64,000 bases of DNA from Treponema sp. (GTDB lineage Bacteria > Spirochaetota > Spirochaetia > Treponematales > Treponemataceae): the NCBI GenBank assembly GCA_016293915.1, contig JAEDCY010000003.1:68976-132975 (forward strand), read 5' to 3'. How positions within the stretch are numbered: the first letter of the stretch is position 1; each line of letters starts with the position of its first letter. The notes beneath the pieces are model-generated. The model was not told the DNA's origin. It worked only from the letters and a program-made list of their open reading frames with translations, and did not search any database. Made by a program: the position numbers and the translations under genes. Of the stretch, positions 38,253-45,999 are shown in pieces.

Positions 38253-39599
38253 ATGGCAAAGAAAAATGGTTCAATTATTTACAAATGCAGTAACTGCGGA
38301 TATACACAACCTCGCTGGCTGGGACGCTGCCCGGAATGCGGTGAATGGAATTCTCTTGAAGAAATCATAATTGACAGGAACAACATTACTCCTGCTGGAC
38401 GTGGAAAAGAAGCTGTAGAAAAACAAAAACCTGTAGTTCTATCTACAATTGAAGCTCAGAAGAACACAAGGCTTTCTACCGGAATAGACGAATTTGACCG
38501 TGTACTTGGGGGAGGAGCCACAAAAAGATCTGCAATTTTGCTTGGTGGTGAACCTGGAATTGGAAAATCAACTCTGCTTCTACAAACAGCAGCAAGTATA
38601 GCAATAAAAGATGCAAAAGTTCTTTACATAAGCGGAGAAGAATCGGCGGCACAAATTAAGGAACGCGCAGACCGACTTGGTCTTATCTGTAACGGAATCA
38701 ATATTTTATGTACTTCCAGACTGGAAGACTCTCTCGACGCTCTGGATTCTCTAAATCCTGCATTTGTAATAATCGATTCAATACAAACCATTTACAGTGC
38801 AGAAGCCGGAATCATACCCGGAACAGTAAATCAATTAAAATATTGTGCCAACGAATTTATTTCCTGGGTAAAAGAACGAGAATCTGTTTTGATTATGACT
38901 GCACATGTGACAAAAGAAGGAACAATTGCAGGACCAAAATCTCTGGAACATATGGTAGATACTGTCATTTCTTTTGAGCGAAATGCAGATGATATAAGAT
39001 TTTTGCATGCACAGAAAAACCGATTTGGCTCTGTTGATGAAATTGGAATTTTCAGCATGACAGAAAAAGGGCTTGAACCAGTAATAAATCCAACGTCACT
39101 TTTTTTGACAAAAAGAAAAGAAAATCAACCGGCAGGAGTAGCCTGTACACCAGTTTTTGAAGGAAGCCGTGTATTTTTAGTAGAAATACAAGCCCTGACA
39201 GTCCCTGCAAAAGCAAGCATTTCCAGAATTTACAGTGAAAAAATCGATTCTGGCCGGGTAGCCCGGGTGGCAGCTGTCATTGAAAAGCGCTGCGGACTAT
39301 GTTTTTCAGACCAGGATATTTATGTAAATGTAGCAGGTGGTATAAAACTAAGTGAGAGCTCAATAGATGCTGCTCTCGCAGCTGCTCTTTATTCTGCAAG
39401 AACTGACATTGCTGTAAAAAATGGAACCGCAGTATTTGGAGAACTGAGCCTTGCCGGAGAAATCCGTCCTGTAACTAAAACAAAACAACGTATAAAAGCT
39501 GCCGAGGGGCTTGGATTTACAAGTATTCTGTCACCTGCCAGCGACGATAAAACTGGAATTCAGGACATAAAAACACTCATAAAAACAATTTTCCGGTAA
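38253..39599 (+). CDS. radA: DNA repair protein RadA
   Basis: The 448-residue protein has an N-terminal zinc finger (CSNCGYTQPRWLGRCPEC), a RecA-like core with Walker A GGEPGIGKSTLLLQ (about residues 96-109), the RadA KNRFG motif (QKNRFGSVDEIG) and a C-terminal Lon-protease-like domain. It promotes branch migration in recombinational repair. A ribosome-binding site AGAGG precedes ATG. Confidence 0.97.
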   Translation: MAKKNGSIIYKCSNCGYTQPRWLGRCPECGEWNSLEEIIIDRNNITPAGRGKEAVEKQKPVVLSTIEAQKNTRLSTGIDEFDRVLGGGATKRSAILLGGEPGIGKSTLLLQTAASIAIKDAKVLYISGEESAAQIKERADRLGLICNGINILCTSRLEDSLDALDSLNPAFVIIDSIQTIYSAEAGIIPGTVNQLKYCANEFISWVKERESVLIMTAHVTKEGTIAGPKSLEHMVDTVISFERNADDIRFLHAQKNRFGSVDEIGIFSMTEKGLEPVINPTSLFLTKRKENQPAGVACTPVFEGSRVFLVEIQALTVPAKASISRIYSEKIDSGRVARVAAVIEKRCGLCFSDQDIYVNVAGGIKLSESSIDAALAAALYSARTDIAVKNGTAVFGELSLAGEIRPVTKTKQRIKAAEGLGFTSILSPASDDKTGIQDIKTLIKTIFR

Positions 39600-39620
39600 A
39601 TTTGAGTACATTTGGGTGTT

Positions 39621-39664
39621 ACTGTGTCATTTTATTCTGATTAAGTGGGTAATTTTGATACAGT
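39621..39664 (+). promoter_or_regulatory. Inverted repeat upstream of hsp20, candidate enhancer site
   Basis: ACTGTGTCA (39621-39629) and TGATACAGT (39656-39664) are inverted copies at 8 of 9 positions. They lie about 80-125 bp upstream of the -24 element of a sigma-54 promoter, the usual place for enhancer-binding-protein sites. An 18-bp perfect AT palindrome at 39725-39742 sits between them and the promoter. Confidence 0.5.
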
Positions 39665-39745
39665 AATATTCATTTTCGTTCGTGATTATCTTATACTTCT
39701 CATTCCTAATTACTAAGAAAATCTATATTTTTATAAAAATATCAC

Positions 39746-39762
39746 TTGGCACAATAATTGCT
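39746..39762 (+). promoter_or_regulatory. Sigma-54 (-24/-12) promoter of hsp20
   Basis: TTGGCACAATAATTGCT matches the sigma-54 consensus TGGCAC-N5-TTGCW. The invariant GG and GC are exactly 10 bp apart. The start would be near 39773, leaving a leader of about 50 nt with a small hairpin (TAAGC/GCTTA) and an AGAGG ribosome-binding site. The window also encodes RpoN. Confidence 0.85.
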
Positions 39763-39824
39763 ATATATAAAGTGTAAGCTGTTAGCTTATAAAAAAAATA
39801 AATCAAATAAAAAGAGGTATAGAT

Positions 39825-40244
39825 ATGAACGAACTTTCATTTATTGATTCACTTTTTAATGACATGATGGGTAACACACCTTGTGTTACATATTCTGCAG
39901 GCGCTCCTCGTGTTGATGTAAAGGAAGAAGACAACGCTTACACTTTGGAAATGGAATTGCCTGGCCGTACAGAGAAAGACGTAAGTATCGAGCTAGACCA
40001 CGACAATTTGACCATTGCCTCTAAAACAGAAGAGACAAAGGAAACCAAAGAAGATAAAAAAGACAAGAAGACTAAGTACATCCTTAAGGAGCGCAGATGC
40101 TCAAGCTTTGAACGACGCTTTGCTTTACCAGCTGATGTTGATGCGGAGTCAATTAAGGCTAACTTTAAGAATGGCATTTTGACAATCAATATGCAGAAGA
40201 AAGCGATAGCCGCTCCAAAGCAGATTGCAATTGAAGCTTGTTAA
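39825..40244 (+). CDS. Small heat-shock protein (Hsp20/alpha-crystallin)
   Basis: The 139-residue ATP-independent holdase has the alpha-crystallin domain at about residues 25-130: PRVDVKEEDNAYTLEMELPG, the conserved FERRFALPADVDAESIKANF, and NGILTI, the A-x-x-x-N-G-(I/V)-L motif, near 121-126. A Lys/Glu-rich insertion (EETKETKEDKKDKKTK) lies in the loop before the conserved strand. It is controlled by a sigma-54 promoter and followed by two strong hairpins. Confidence 0.95.
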   Translation: MNELSFIDSLFNDMMGNTPCVTYSAGAPRVDVKEEDNAYTLEMELPGRTEKDVSIELDHDNLTIASKTEETKETKEDKKDKKTKYILKERRCSSFERRFALPADVDAESIKANFKNGILTINMQKKAIAAPKQIAIEAC

Positions 40245-40249
40245 ATCTA

Positions 40250-40288
40250 AAAACGTGGCTCGCTAGTCTCGCCACGAGCCACGTTTTT
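40250..40288 (+). terminator. Terminator after hsp20
   Basis: AAAACGTGGCTCG-ctagtctcgcca-CGAGCCACGTTTTT has a 13-bp stem and T-run. The same position in other R1 copies holds a related GGCTCG...CTCGCC segment, so the terminator is part of a composite repeat. Confidence 0.85.
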
Positions 40289-40291
40289 GAT

Positions 40292-40335
40292 GAACCTAAA
40301 AAAGTGCACTGTCGTGCACTTTTTTTTAACGGTTC
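40292..40335 (+). repeat. R1-family 44-bp element, copy c
   Basis: Outer arms are GAACC/GGTTC, inner stem AAAAAAGTGCAC/GTGCACTTTTTT, apical CTGTCG, and the 3' internal bulge TTAAC. The inner stem differs wholly from copies a and d yet remains fully paired. It lies between convergent hsp20 and the phosphatidyltransferase gene and can terminate both. Confidence 0.85.
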
Positions 40336-40420
40336 TTCTATTTTAGGCATGTTTCACGCACCCTTTTTCTATTCCGCAAATGGATTTCAAAAATCACAGT
40401 AGTATCAATTGCAATATGTT

Positions 40421-41017
40421 TTAGATATCCTTTAAGATTTTGCCAAAGTGGATTAAGTAGTCTATGAAGGAAGCGTAGCTAAGGATTACGCAGATTGTGA
40501 AAAGGACGAAGGCACCAGCCTGCAAAGCTCCAAAGAATTCTGGCACCAGATCCATACGAACAAGGAGTTCGAGGAAAATACCGTAGAACTCAGCTACTAT
40601 ATACATTACTGTTTTGAACTTTCCACCTTTTCTTGCTGCAATTGCAGTTCCCTGTTTTGCAGCAACCATGCGTAAAAAGTTCTGTGAAAACTCACGAAGC
40701 ATAATCAAAACAAAGAAATATACAGGCATATAAGATAAACCTGATTTAATAGAATGCATAAGGCATACAAAACCAGTTAGATGCAAAACTACATCTGCAA
40801 ATGGATCAAAGAGCTTTCCAAAATCACTGACTTCGTTATGCTTACGTGCATAATGGCCATCTAAATAATCTGTAAATTCTGCAAAAATAAGACATGGAAC
40901 CGCTACTAGCAAAGAAACCTTTGTCCCGCAACCTGTCCAGATAGGAAGAAAATATAAAATAAAGAAAATAGGTGCAAAAAGAATGCGGGTAAAAGTAAAC
41001 TTGTTTGATAGTTTCAT
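40421..41017 (-). CDS. pgsA: CDP-alcohol phosphatidyltransferase (probable PgsA)
   Basis: The 198-residue membrane enzyme has the complete signature D-G-x2-A-R-x8-G-x3-D-x3-D (DGHYARKHNEVSDFGKLFDP then FAD, about residues 55-77) and four to six hydrophobic helices. It probably makes phosphatidylglycerophosphate from CDP-diacylglycerol and glycerol-3-phosphate. The exact alcohol substrate cannot be fixed from the motif. There is no ribosome-binding site; the promoter places the transcript start at the ATG. Confidence 0.87.
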   Translation of the reverse strand: MKLSNKFTFTRILFAPIFFILYFLPIWTGCGTKVSLLVAVPCLIFAEFTDYLDGHYARKHNEVSDFGKLFDPFADVVLHLTGFVCLMHSIKSGLSYMPVYFFVLIMLREFSQNFLRMVAAKQGTAIAARKGGKFKTVMYIVAEFYGIFLELLVRMDLVPEFFGALQAGAFVLFTICVILSYASFIDYLIHFGKILKDI

Positions 41018-41023
41018 AAATTT

Positions 41024-41052
41024 ATTATCTACTTAATGGGAGAGAAAGTCAA
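41024..41052 (-). promoter_or_regulatory. Promoter giving a leaderless pgsA transcript
   Basis: Minus strand: -35 TTGACT (41047-41052), a 17-bp spacer, -10 GATAAT (41024-41029), then 6 nt and the ATG (41017). This is the strongest leaderless case in the window, because both hexamers and the spacing are good. Confidence 0.8.
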
Positions 41053-41098
41053 TATTAAACGTCGCTCGATTAATCTCGCTCTGAGCCATTCTTTCGAT

Positions 41099-41142
41099 GA
41101 ACCTAAAACGGCCTGCTGTCGCAGCCCGTTTTTTAACGGTTC
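41099..41142 (+). repeat. R1-family 44-bp element, copy d
   Basis: Outer arms GAACC/GGTTC, inner AAAACGG-c-CTGC / GCAG-c-CCGTTTT with apical CTGTCG and TTAAC bulge. The upstream segment GTCGCTCGATTAATCTCGCT (41061-41080) and downstream TTCGATTATAGGC also recur in copies e and f. It lies between two minus-strand genes. Confidence 0.85.
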
Positions 41143-41155
41143 TTCGATTATAGGC

Positions 41156-41977
41156 TTATTGAAATGTTTTAAAATCATGAATTATACTTACTGCGGATTT
41201 AGCATCGTAACCTGGCATTTCTTCGCGAATAATCTGCAAAGCCTGTTCTACAACTACAGGAGAATCAGAAACGCCATGAAGAACAATGACGTTCCCCTGA
41301 ATTGAAGCATGCATAAATTCAATGTTTAGTTTACGTTCCATAGAAAGCTTGTTTACAACCGTCTGAGCCTTAAGGAGATCTTCAATAATTTTATTACCTT
41401 CTTTTTCCTCTTTTTCGGTTACCTTCTGCTTTACAAGATTTGCAATTGCAGAAGCTGCATCCTCGAGATTCAAAAGGCCAGTATTCAAAACTGCGTGATA
41501 ATTAACCGGATCATTAATATCAGCATTGTAAAAACTTGAATGATATCCGGCACGATTGGCATCACTTTCCTGAATACGCTGAAGAGCCTGTTTTTCATCC
41601 CAATTGAATTCTTTTCTAAGACGTTCAATTCGAGTCTGCTCATCTGCAACAAGACGTATCGAAATATTATTAGGAACATTTTGAAGAACTGCAAAAGCTC
41701 CTCGACCAATAATAACTACATTCTTTTTTTCAGCAGCCTCAAGAATTGCATATTGTGCATAATTCAGATATTCATCGCGGTCTTTTGTAAGTGATGCAAA
41801 AAATCCAGGCTTTCGCTCATCGAATTTCGGCATTTTATTCTCTGGAAATCCAAGTTCCACAATACGCTTTTCGATTTCTTTTCTCGTGATGAACTTATAA
41901 CCGAGCCTTTTTGCAAGCTCACCGGCTACTTCATCACCCAATGCTGCCACCTGTCTTGAAATTGTAATTACTGCCAT
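41156..41977 (-). CDS. Cytidylate-kinase-like protein with C-terminal extra domain
   Basis: The N-terminal ~200 residues belong to the cytidylate-kinase-like family (ITISRQVAALGDEVAGELAK, RLGYKFITRKEIEKRIVE, VIIGRGAFAVLQNVPN, IRLVADEQTRIERL). The P-loop is the unusual SRQ-x5-GDE form of that family, not a standard GxxxxGK. Residues about 205-273 form an additional alpha/beta piece (IQGNVIVLHGVSDSPVVVEQ) like a BON domain. The phosphoacceptor is unknown. The start has GAGGTGG. Confidence 0.85.
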   Translation of the reverse strand: MAVITISRQVAALGDEVAGELAKRLGYKFITRKEIEKRIVELGFPENKMPKFDERKPGFFASLTKDRDEYLNYAQYAILEAAEKKNVVIIGRGAFAVLQNVPNNISIRLVADEQTRIERLRKEFNWDEKQALQRIQESDANRAGYHSSFYNADINDPVNYHAVLNTGLLNLEDAASAIANLVKQKVTEKEEKEGNKIIEDLLKAQTVVNKLSMERKLNIEFMHASIQGNVIVLHGVSDSPVVVEQALQIIREEMPGYDAKSAVSIIHDFKTFQ

Positions 41978-42102
41978 AAGTCCACCTCACTATTGTATGA
42001 TATAAATTGATTCGGGCTATGCCCTCGAAATAACTTTTTTTTTATTCTATAATATGATAAATCTAGAATTGAAATCTGTCAAAAAATTCACGGGGCTTTT
42101 TA

Positions 42103-42672
42103 ATGAAAAATTATTTTACAGCTGAAGATGACAAACTAAAATGGAATGAAGGCGAACCTGTATCACTTCTGGACACTGTGGTATGCTCTGTTACCAAACG
42201 TCATAATGTATCTTTTGGTGGAATAGAAGGTGATTATATCATTATGAATGCTCCGGACTGGGTAATAGTAATTCCAGAGAAAGAAGATAACTTTTTAATG
42301 GTAAAACAATGGCGTCATGGAGAAGCTGCTTTAAGCGTTGAATTTCCTGGAGGAGTAATTGACGCCGGAGAAACTCCAGAACATGCTGCCCTGCGTGAAT
42401 TAGAAGAAGAAACCGGATATAAGGCCGGAAAATTGATAGAACTCGGTTCTGTAAACCCTAATCCGGCCCTTTTTAGTAATCATGTTCATTTTTATCTGGC
42501 AAAAGATTTAATGGCAACCGGAAAACAGACTTTAGATGACGATGAATTTATAAATTGTATGGAACTTTCAAAAAAAGAAGTGCTTGAAGGCATGGGTACA
42601 GAACAGTTCCCACATGCAATTATGGGAATGGCACTCAGCCTGTATATAAAGCATAATGGGGGCAGAATATAA
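42103..42672 (+). CDS. NUDIX hydrolase
   Basis: The 189-residue protein has a perfect Nudix box, GGVIDAGETPEHAALRELEE then ETGY (about residues 85-108), with the catalytic R-E-x2-E-E. The surrounding sequence (WVIVIPEKEDNFLMVKQWRH) resembles ADP-ribose pyrophosphatase types. The substrate is not determinable. It is divergent from the cytidylate-kinase-like gene, and a T/A-rich hairpin terminator follows. Confidence 0.9.
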   Translation: MKNYFTAEDDKLKWNEGEPVSLLDTVVCSVTKRHNVSFGGIEGDYIIMNAPDWVIVIPEKEDNFLMVKQWRHGEAALSVEFPGGVIDAGETPEHAALRELEEETGYKAGKLIELGSVNPNPALFSNHVHFYLAKDLMATGKQTLDDDEFINCMELSKKEVLEGMGTEQFPHAIMGMALSLYIKHNGGRI

Positions 42673-42704
42673 AAAAAACGGTCACCTGTAATTGCAACCG
42701 TTTT
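42671..42704. terminator. Bidirectional terminator after the NUDIX gene
   Basis: AAAACGGT-cacctgtaattgca-ACCGTTTT has A- and T-runs on both sides, placed between convergent genes. It directly precedes the composite part of R1 copy e. Confidence 0.75.
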
Positions 42705-42742
42705 GTCGCTCGATAAATCTCGCTCTAAGGCGTTCTTTCGAT

Positions 42743-42782
42743 GAACCTAAACCGACACTTTCGGCTCGGTTTTCAAGGGTTC
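42743..42782 (+). repeat. R1-family element, copy e (variant)
   Basis: Outer arms GAACC/GGTTC and inner AAACCGA/TCGGTTT are kept. The apical part is diverged (CACTTTCGGC) and the bulge reads CAAGG rather than TTAAC, so the copy is 40 bp. The upstream GTCGCTCGATAAATCTCGCT (42705-42724) matches copy d almost exactly. Confidence 0.75.
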
Positions 42783-42794
42783 TTCTATTGTAGC

Positions 42795-43484
42795 CTACTC
42801 GCCGTAAGTACTGTATGATTTCTTTGGATCATAAGTTCCTTTACGGTATTCACCAGTAAGACTTGGAATCTTCATCTTCATACCAGGATGGATAAGATTT
42901 GGATCCTCAGGTTTTGGCATATTCTGCTTGTTAGCCTGATAAAGATTTTCCCAAAGAAGAGGGTTATTATAAACATAAGGACGTCCGGAAATATTCCAGT
43001 AACAGTCTTTTGTTTCAGCCCAAGGTTTTACAATATAGAATTCAGGAAGAGGAGTAACCTCACTTATACCATCAAGAGCAGCAAGCGAAGCCTTTGCATA
43101 AGCATTTGCCTGCTCATAATCTTCGCCGTCAAAAGAAGTTTCTGCCTTTTCAAGATTATCTTTTGCAGAAGTATAAGCCATTGGGAATGTATTTGGTGCA
43201 TCAATTTTTTCTGCATAAGCAATCTGATTTTTTGCGAGCTTAATATTGTTTTCAGCTTCGCCACGAGCCATCATCATCTTGATATAAGCTTCTGAAAGTG
43301 CAGCATTCTCTTCTGCCTTCTTTGAATATTCAACTGCATCATCATACTGACCAGCATCGAGTGCAATTTCTGCCTTCTTTGTATACTCATCTGCGAGTTT
43401 CTGGAAGGTATTGTTCTTATAGCTTACTGCAAATACAGAAGCGGCAAGTAAAGCAACTGCTAAAATCGAAATAATTTTTTTCAT
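42795..43484 (-). CDS. Exported LysM-domain protein
   Basis: The 229-residue protein has a signal peptide (IISILAVALLAASVFA), a helical TPR-like middle (about residues 25-140) and a C-terminal LysM-like domain. The domain shows YIVKPWAETKDCYWNISGRP, WENLYQANKQNMPKPEDPN and LIHPGMKMKIPSL. LysM binds peptidoglycan, so it probably acts in the periplasm. It lies 2 nt after the lipoprotein gene with which it shares helical repeats; a joint envelope function is likely. Confidence 0.87.
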   Translation of the reverse strand: MKKIISILAVALLAASVFAVSYKNNTFQKLADEYTKKAEIALDAGQYDDAVEYSKKAEENAALSEAYIKMMMARGEAENNIKLAKNQIAYAEKIDAPNTFPMAYTSAKDNLEKAETSFDGEDYEQANAYAKASLAALDGISEVTPLPEFYIVKPWAETKDCYWNISGRPYVYNNPLLWENLYQANKQNMPKPEDPNLIHPGMKMKIPSLTGEYRKGTYDPKKSYSTYGE

Positions 43485-43486
43485 AA

Positions 43487-44491
43487 TTACTCAGCCTCCG
43501 ATTCATCAATTTCTTCATCAAGCTCTTCAGCGATATCAGCTTCAGCTTCTTCAGGATTTTCGTAATTATCAGCTTCAAGGAGAACTGCATCTTCATCTTC
43601 GATACCTTCAACCTTTTCTGTAATAGGAGCCTTAATATCAGCTTCTTCTGCAAACTTCTCGCTTTCTGCTACACGCTTTTTAGCTTCATCAATTGCAGCC
43701 TGTGCCGCAGCACGCTTAGCAAAAACATCTTCATAAAGGTAGGTGAACTTTGTATTTGCATCCTTATATTTTTCTAAAGCCTTTTTTGCATTCTGCATTG
43801 CATAAAGTGAATCTCCAGACTGGATAAGATCTGCAGCCTCTTTATATTCAGCCTTGCGGGCAACACCAGCTTTTACACTGTCTGCATTCTTCTTTGCTTC
43901 AATTGCACCTTCACGCTCTTCTTTAGCAATCTTTTTGTATGCTACATTAATTACAGTGTTGAATTCTTTAAGAGCAGTTTCTGCATTTGCAAAAACAGAC
44001 TTTTCAAAATCATCTGTTCCCTTATCAAAAGCAGCATCTACTTTTGCAAGATTATCTACACCTCTATTGTAGTTATTCTGAGCATAAGATGCATAACCAT
44101 TATCATCGATTTCTTTTTTTGCCTCTACAGCAGCACTGTAATTTGCAAGAAGATTGTATCTGTCGATAATTGACTGTGCATCAGCTTCAGGATTATCGCT
44201 ATCTTTTAAACCAGCAAGTAATGAATCGACCTTATTCATCTGGTCTGGGCAATTCTTGTCTGCACCAGCTTCAAGTGCAGCCTTTCTTGCATCATTAATT
44301 TTTTCCATTAACATTGCGAGTCTTTCTTCTTCAGAAGGGCCTTCATCGTCAATATTTTCTGATAAATCTTCAACCGATTCTGTTACTTCGGGAGCCTCAG
44401 GAGCCTCTTCTTCTGCAGCAGGTTTTGAACCACAGGAAATAAAGAACAGAAGTGTGAAAATAGAAAGAAGGATTACACTAACTTTCTTCAT
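43487..44491 (-). CDS. Acidic coiled-coil lipoprotein
   Basis: The 334-residue protein has a lipoprotein signal ILLSIFTLLFFISC, with the lipid-bearing Cys at about residue 20. A Glu/Pro/Ala-rich spacer (EEEAPEAPEVTES) and long helices with heptad-like spacing (about 60-300) follow. The tail is very acidic (AEADIAEELDEEIDESEAE). Two short segments near residues 130-200 and 205-270 look like degenerate repeats of each other. It is a surface or periplasmic structural lipoprotein; I do not assign a family. It is co-transcribed with the LysM gene. Confidence 0.82.
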   Translation of the reverse strand: MKKVSVILLSIFTLLFFISCGSKPAAEEEAPEAPEVTESVEDLSENIDDEGPSEEERLAMLMEKINDARKAALEAGADKNCPDQMNKVDSLLAGLKDSDNPEADAQSIIDRYNLLANYSAAVEAKKEIDDNGYASYAQNNYNRGVDNLAKVDAAFDKGTDDFEKSVFANAETALKEFNTVINVAYKKIAKEEREGAIEAKKNADSVKAGVARKAEYKEAADLIQSGDSLYAMQNAKKALEKYKDANTKFTYLYEDVFAKRAAAQAAIDEAKKRVAESEKFAEEADIKAPITEKVEGIEDEDAVLLEADNYENPEEAEADIAEELDEEIDESEAE

Positions 44492-44649
44492 ATTTACCTC
44501 ACATTTAAAATATTTTGTATATTTTACTATATAATCGGCAATCTTACAACGATAATTTAATTATAGCGTATATAAGGTTGACTTCGTAGTAAAAAAACTT
44601 GCCAACGGGAGCGGCTCACAAGTCTCGCCGCTTGAGCCATTTTTTTGAC
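44492..44649. other. Non-coding divergent region, left part
   Basis: This region lies between the lipoprotein gene and the PC4-like gene. It holds AT-rich promoter-like sequence for the lipoprotein gene (several TATAAT-like hexamers, none with a convincing partner). It also holds GAGCGGCTC...GCTTGAGCC, the 5' arm of the composite repeat of copy f. No gene is seen. Confidence 0.5.
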
Positions 44650-44693
44650 AATCCTAAACCAGCCCGCTGCCGCAGCCTGGTTTTTAACGGATT
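44650..44693 (+). repeat. R1-family 44-bp element, copy f
   Basis: Outer arms AATCC/GGATT, inner AAACCAG/CTGGTTT plus GCTGC/GCAGC around the apex, and TTTTTAAC bulge. Upstream GGCTCACAAGTCTCGCCGCTTGAGCC and downstream TTCGATTATAGGC match the composite seen in copies c and d. Copies b and f share one outer-arm sequence, and c, d, e another. Confidence 0.85.
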
Positions 44694-44805
44694 TTCGATT
44701 ATAGGCTTGTTGTCGCTAGTCATTTTTTACTCCGAGCTTGCCCTAAAATCGATGTTTATTAAATTATCGTTGTAAGTTACCTTGCGAAAGCGGGAGGAGG
44801 CTGAA

Positions 44806-45033
44806 ATGGCAGATGATTTTTCTTTTAAGATTGAAAAAACTCTTGGAACTGTTGCTGAAGGAAAAGGCGGCTGGAATCTGGAATTAAATCTTGTTTCTTG
44901 GGGGGGAAGACCTGCTAAGTATGATTTACGCAGCTGGTCTCCGGATCATCAAAAAATGGGAAAAGGTTCTACCTTTACATCAGATGAACTGAAGGCTTTG
45001 AAAGAACTTCTCAGCACTCTTGAGATAGAGTAG
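44806..45033 (+). CDS. PC4/YdbC-family single-stranded-DNA-binding protein
   Basis: The 75-residue protein has the YdbC pattern GGWNLELNLVSWGGRPAKYD, then LRSWSPDHQKMGKG, forming the beta-sheet/helix fold of PC4-like proteins that bind single-stranded DNA as dimers. ATG 44806 has GGAGG just upstream; an earlier in-frame ATG at 44782 lies before that site. Its last 23 nt overlap the 3' end of holA on the other strand. Confidence 0.88.
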   Translation: MADDFSFKIEKTLGTVAEGKGGWNLELNLVSWGGRPAKYDLRSWSPDHQKMGKGSTFTSDELKALKELLSTLEIE

Positions 45034-45997
45034 AAAGCTGAGCTCCATTTTTTACAACGATTTCATAAATCATTTTTTGAAGAAGCACATCCTCCATCTG
45101 GGATCCACCCGAACGGATTTCCATATCTGTTGATGCAAGAACCGCAAGAATAGCGGCTGTCTGTCCCATTGTCCAAACTTTTGCTGCACTACGATACTGT
45201 TTCTGGAGCATCTGCTGCGGAATAGCCTGTTCTCCTCTTTTATGCCAGTCCTGTAATTTTCTAAAACAAGAAGCAAGCCCCGCAATAATCATTACGGAAG
45301 AGTTTTCTTTTGAAAGTCTGATTTTTTGTAAAATCTGAAGCCCCTTTTCAAGACGAACAGGAGCCAGATCATTACTATTTGCAAGCTCGCGGAATAAGCT
45401 GAAGGCATTTTCTTCGCGGTTATGTGTGAGAACTGATTCTACATCAGCTTCTGTAATTTCATGATCTTTTGGAAAAAGAACGAAAAAACGAGAACACTCA
45501 GCAGCAAGTGACTGTGTGTTATTTTCAATTAATTCAAGTACAAGTTTTGCTGCACTCTGTTGAATTCTGTATCCGTTTTTACTGAAATAGCTTGTAACCC
45601 ATGGAAGTTTTTCATTCTCAAACATTTCCCAGAACTTTTTGCGGTTACTGTTTGGAACAAGCTTTTCAAGTTTTGAATCTACACTAATTTCATCTGAAAT
45701 AAGAATAAGAACTGCAGAAGGCTCCGGATTTTCCAGCCAGTCTGCAATCATCTGTACATCATCCTTTTTCTTTATAAGTTCAGCATTACGGCAAACAACA
45801 CAGACACCATCAGAAAACAAAGTACCACTCTGCAAGATTGTCATGACTTCATTAAGTGGGGTTTCGAGAAGATAAAATGAATGTTCATCTATTACACCGA
45901 ACTGTTTTTTATGAGCAGCCTTTATTGCTTCTACAGCATCATTTCTTTTTCCGAATTCTGGACCTGTGTAAAGATATATAGGATTTGCTTTTGCCAT
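45011..45997 (-). CDS. holA: DNA polymerase III delta subunit
   Basis: The 328-residue clamp-loader subunit opens the sliding clamp at the replication fork. It starts MAKANPIYLYTGPEFGKRND and has FSDGVCVVCRNAELIKKKDD, AKLVLELIENNTQSLAAECS and a C-terminal collar domain. ATG 45997 lies 2 nt after the lexA stop, so the genes are translationally coupled; an upstream in-frame extension runs backwards through lexA and is not used. Confidence 0.9.
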   Translation of the reverse strand: MAKANPIYLYTGPEFGKRNDAVEAIKAAHKKQFGVIDEHSFYLLETPLNEVMTILQSGTLFSDGVCVVCRNAELIKKKDDVQMIADWLENPEPSAVLILISDEISVDSKLEKLVPNSNRKKFWEMFENEKLPWVTSYFSKNGYRIQQSAAKLVLELIENNTQSLAAECSRFFVLFPKDHEITEADVESVLTHNREENAFSLFRELANSNDLAPVRLEKGLQILQKIRLSKENSSVMIIAGLASCFRKLQDWHKRGEQAIPQQMLQKQYRSAAKVWTMGQTAAILAVLASTDMEIRSGGSQMEDVLLQKMIYEIVVKNGAQLSTLSQEC

Positions 45998-45999
45998 TT

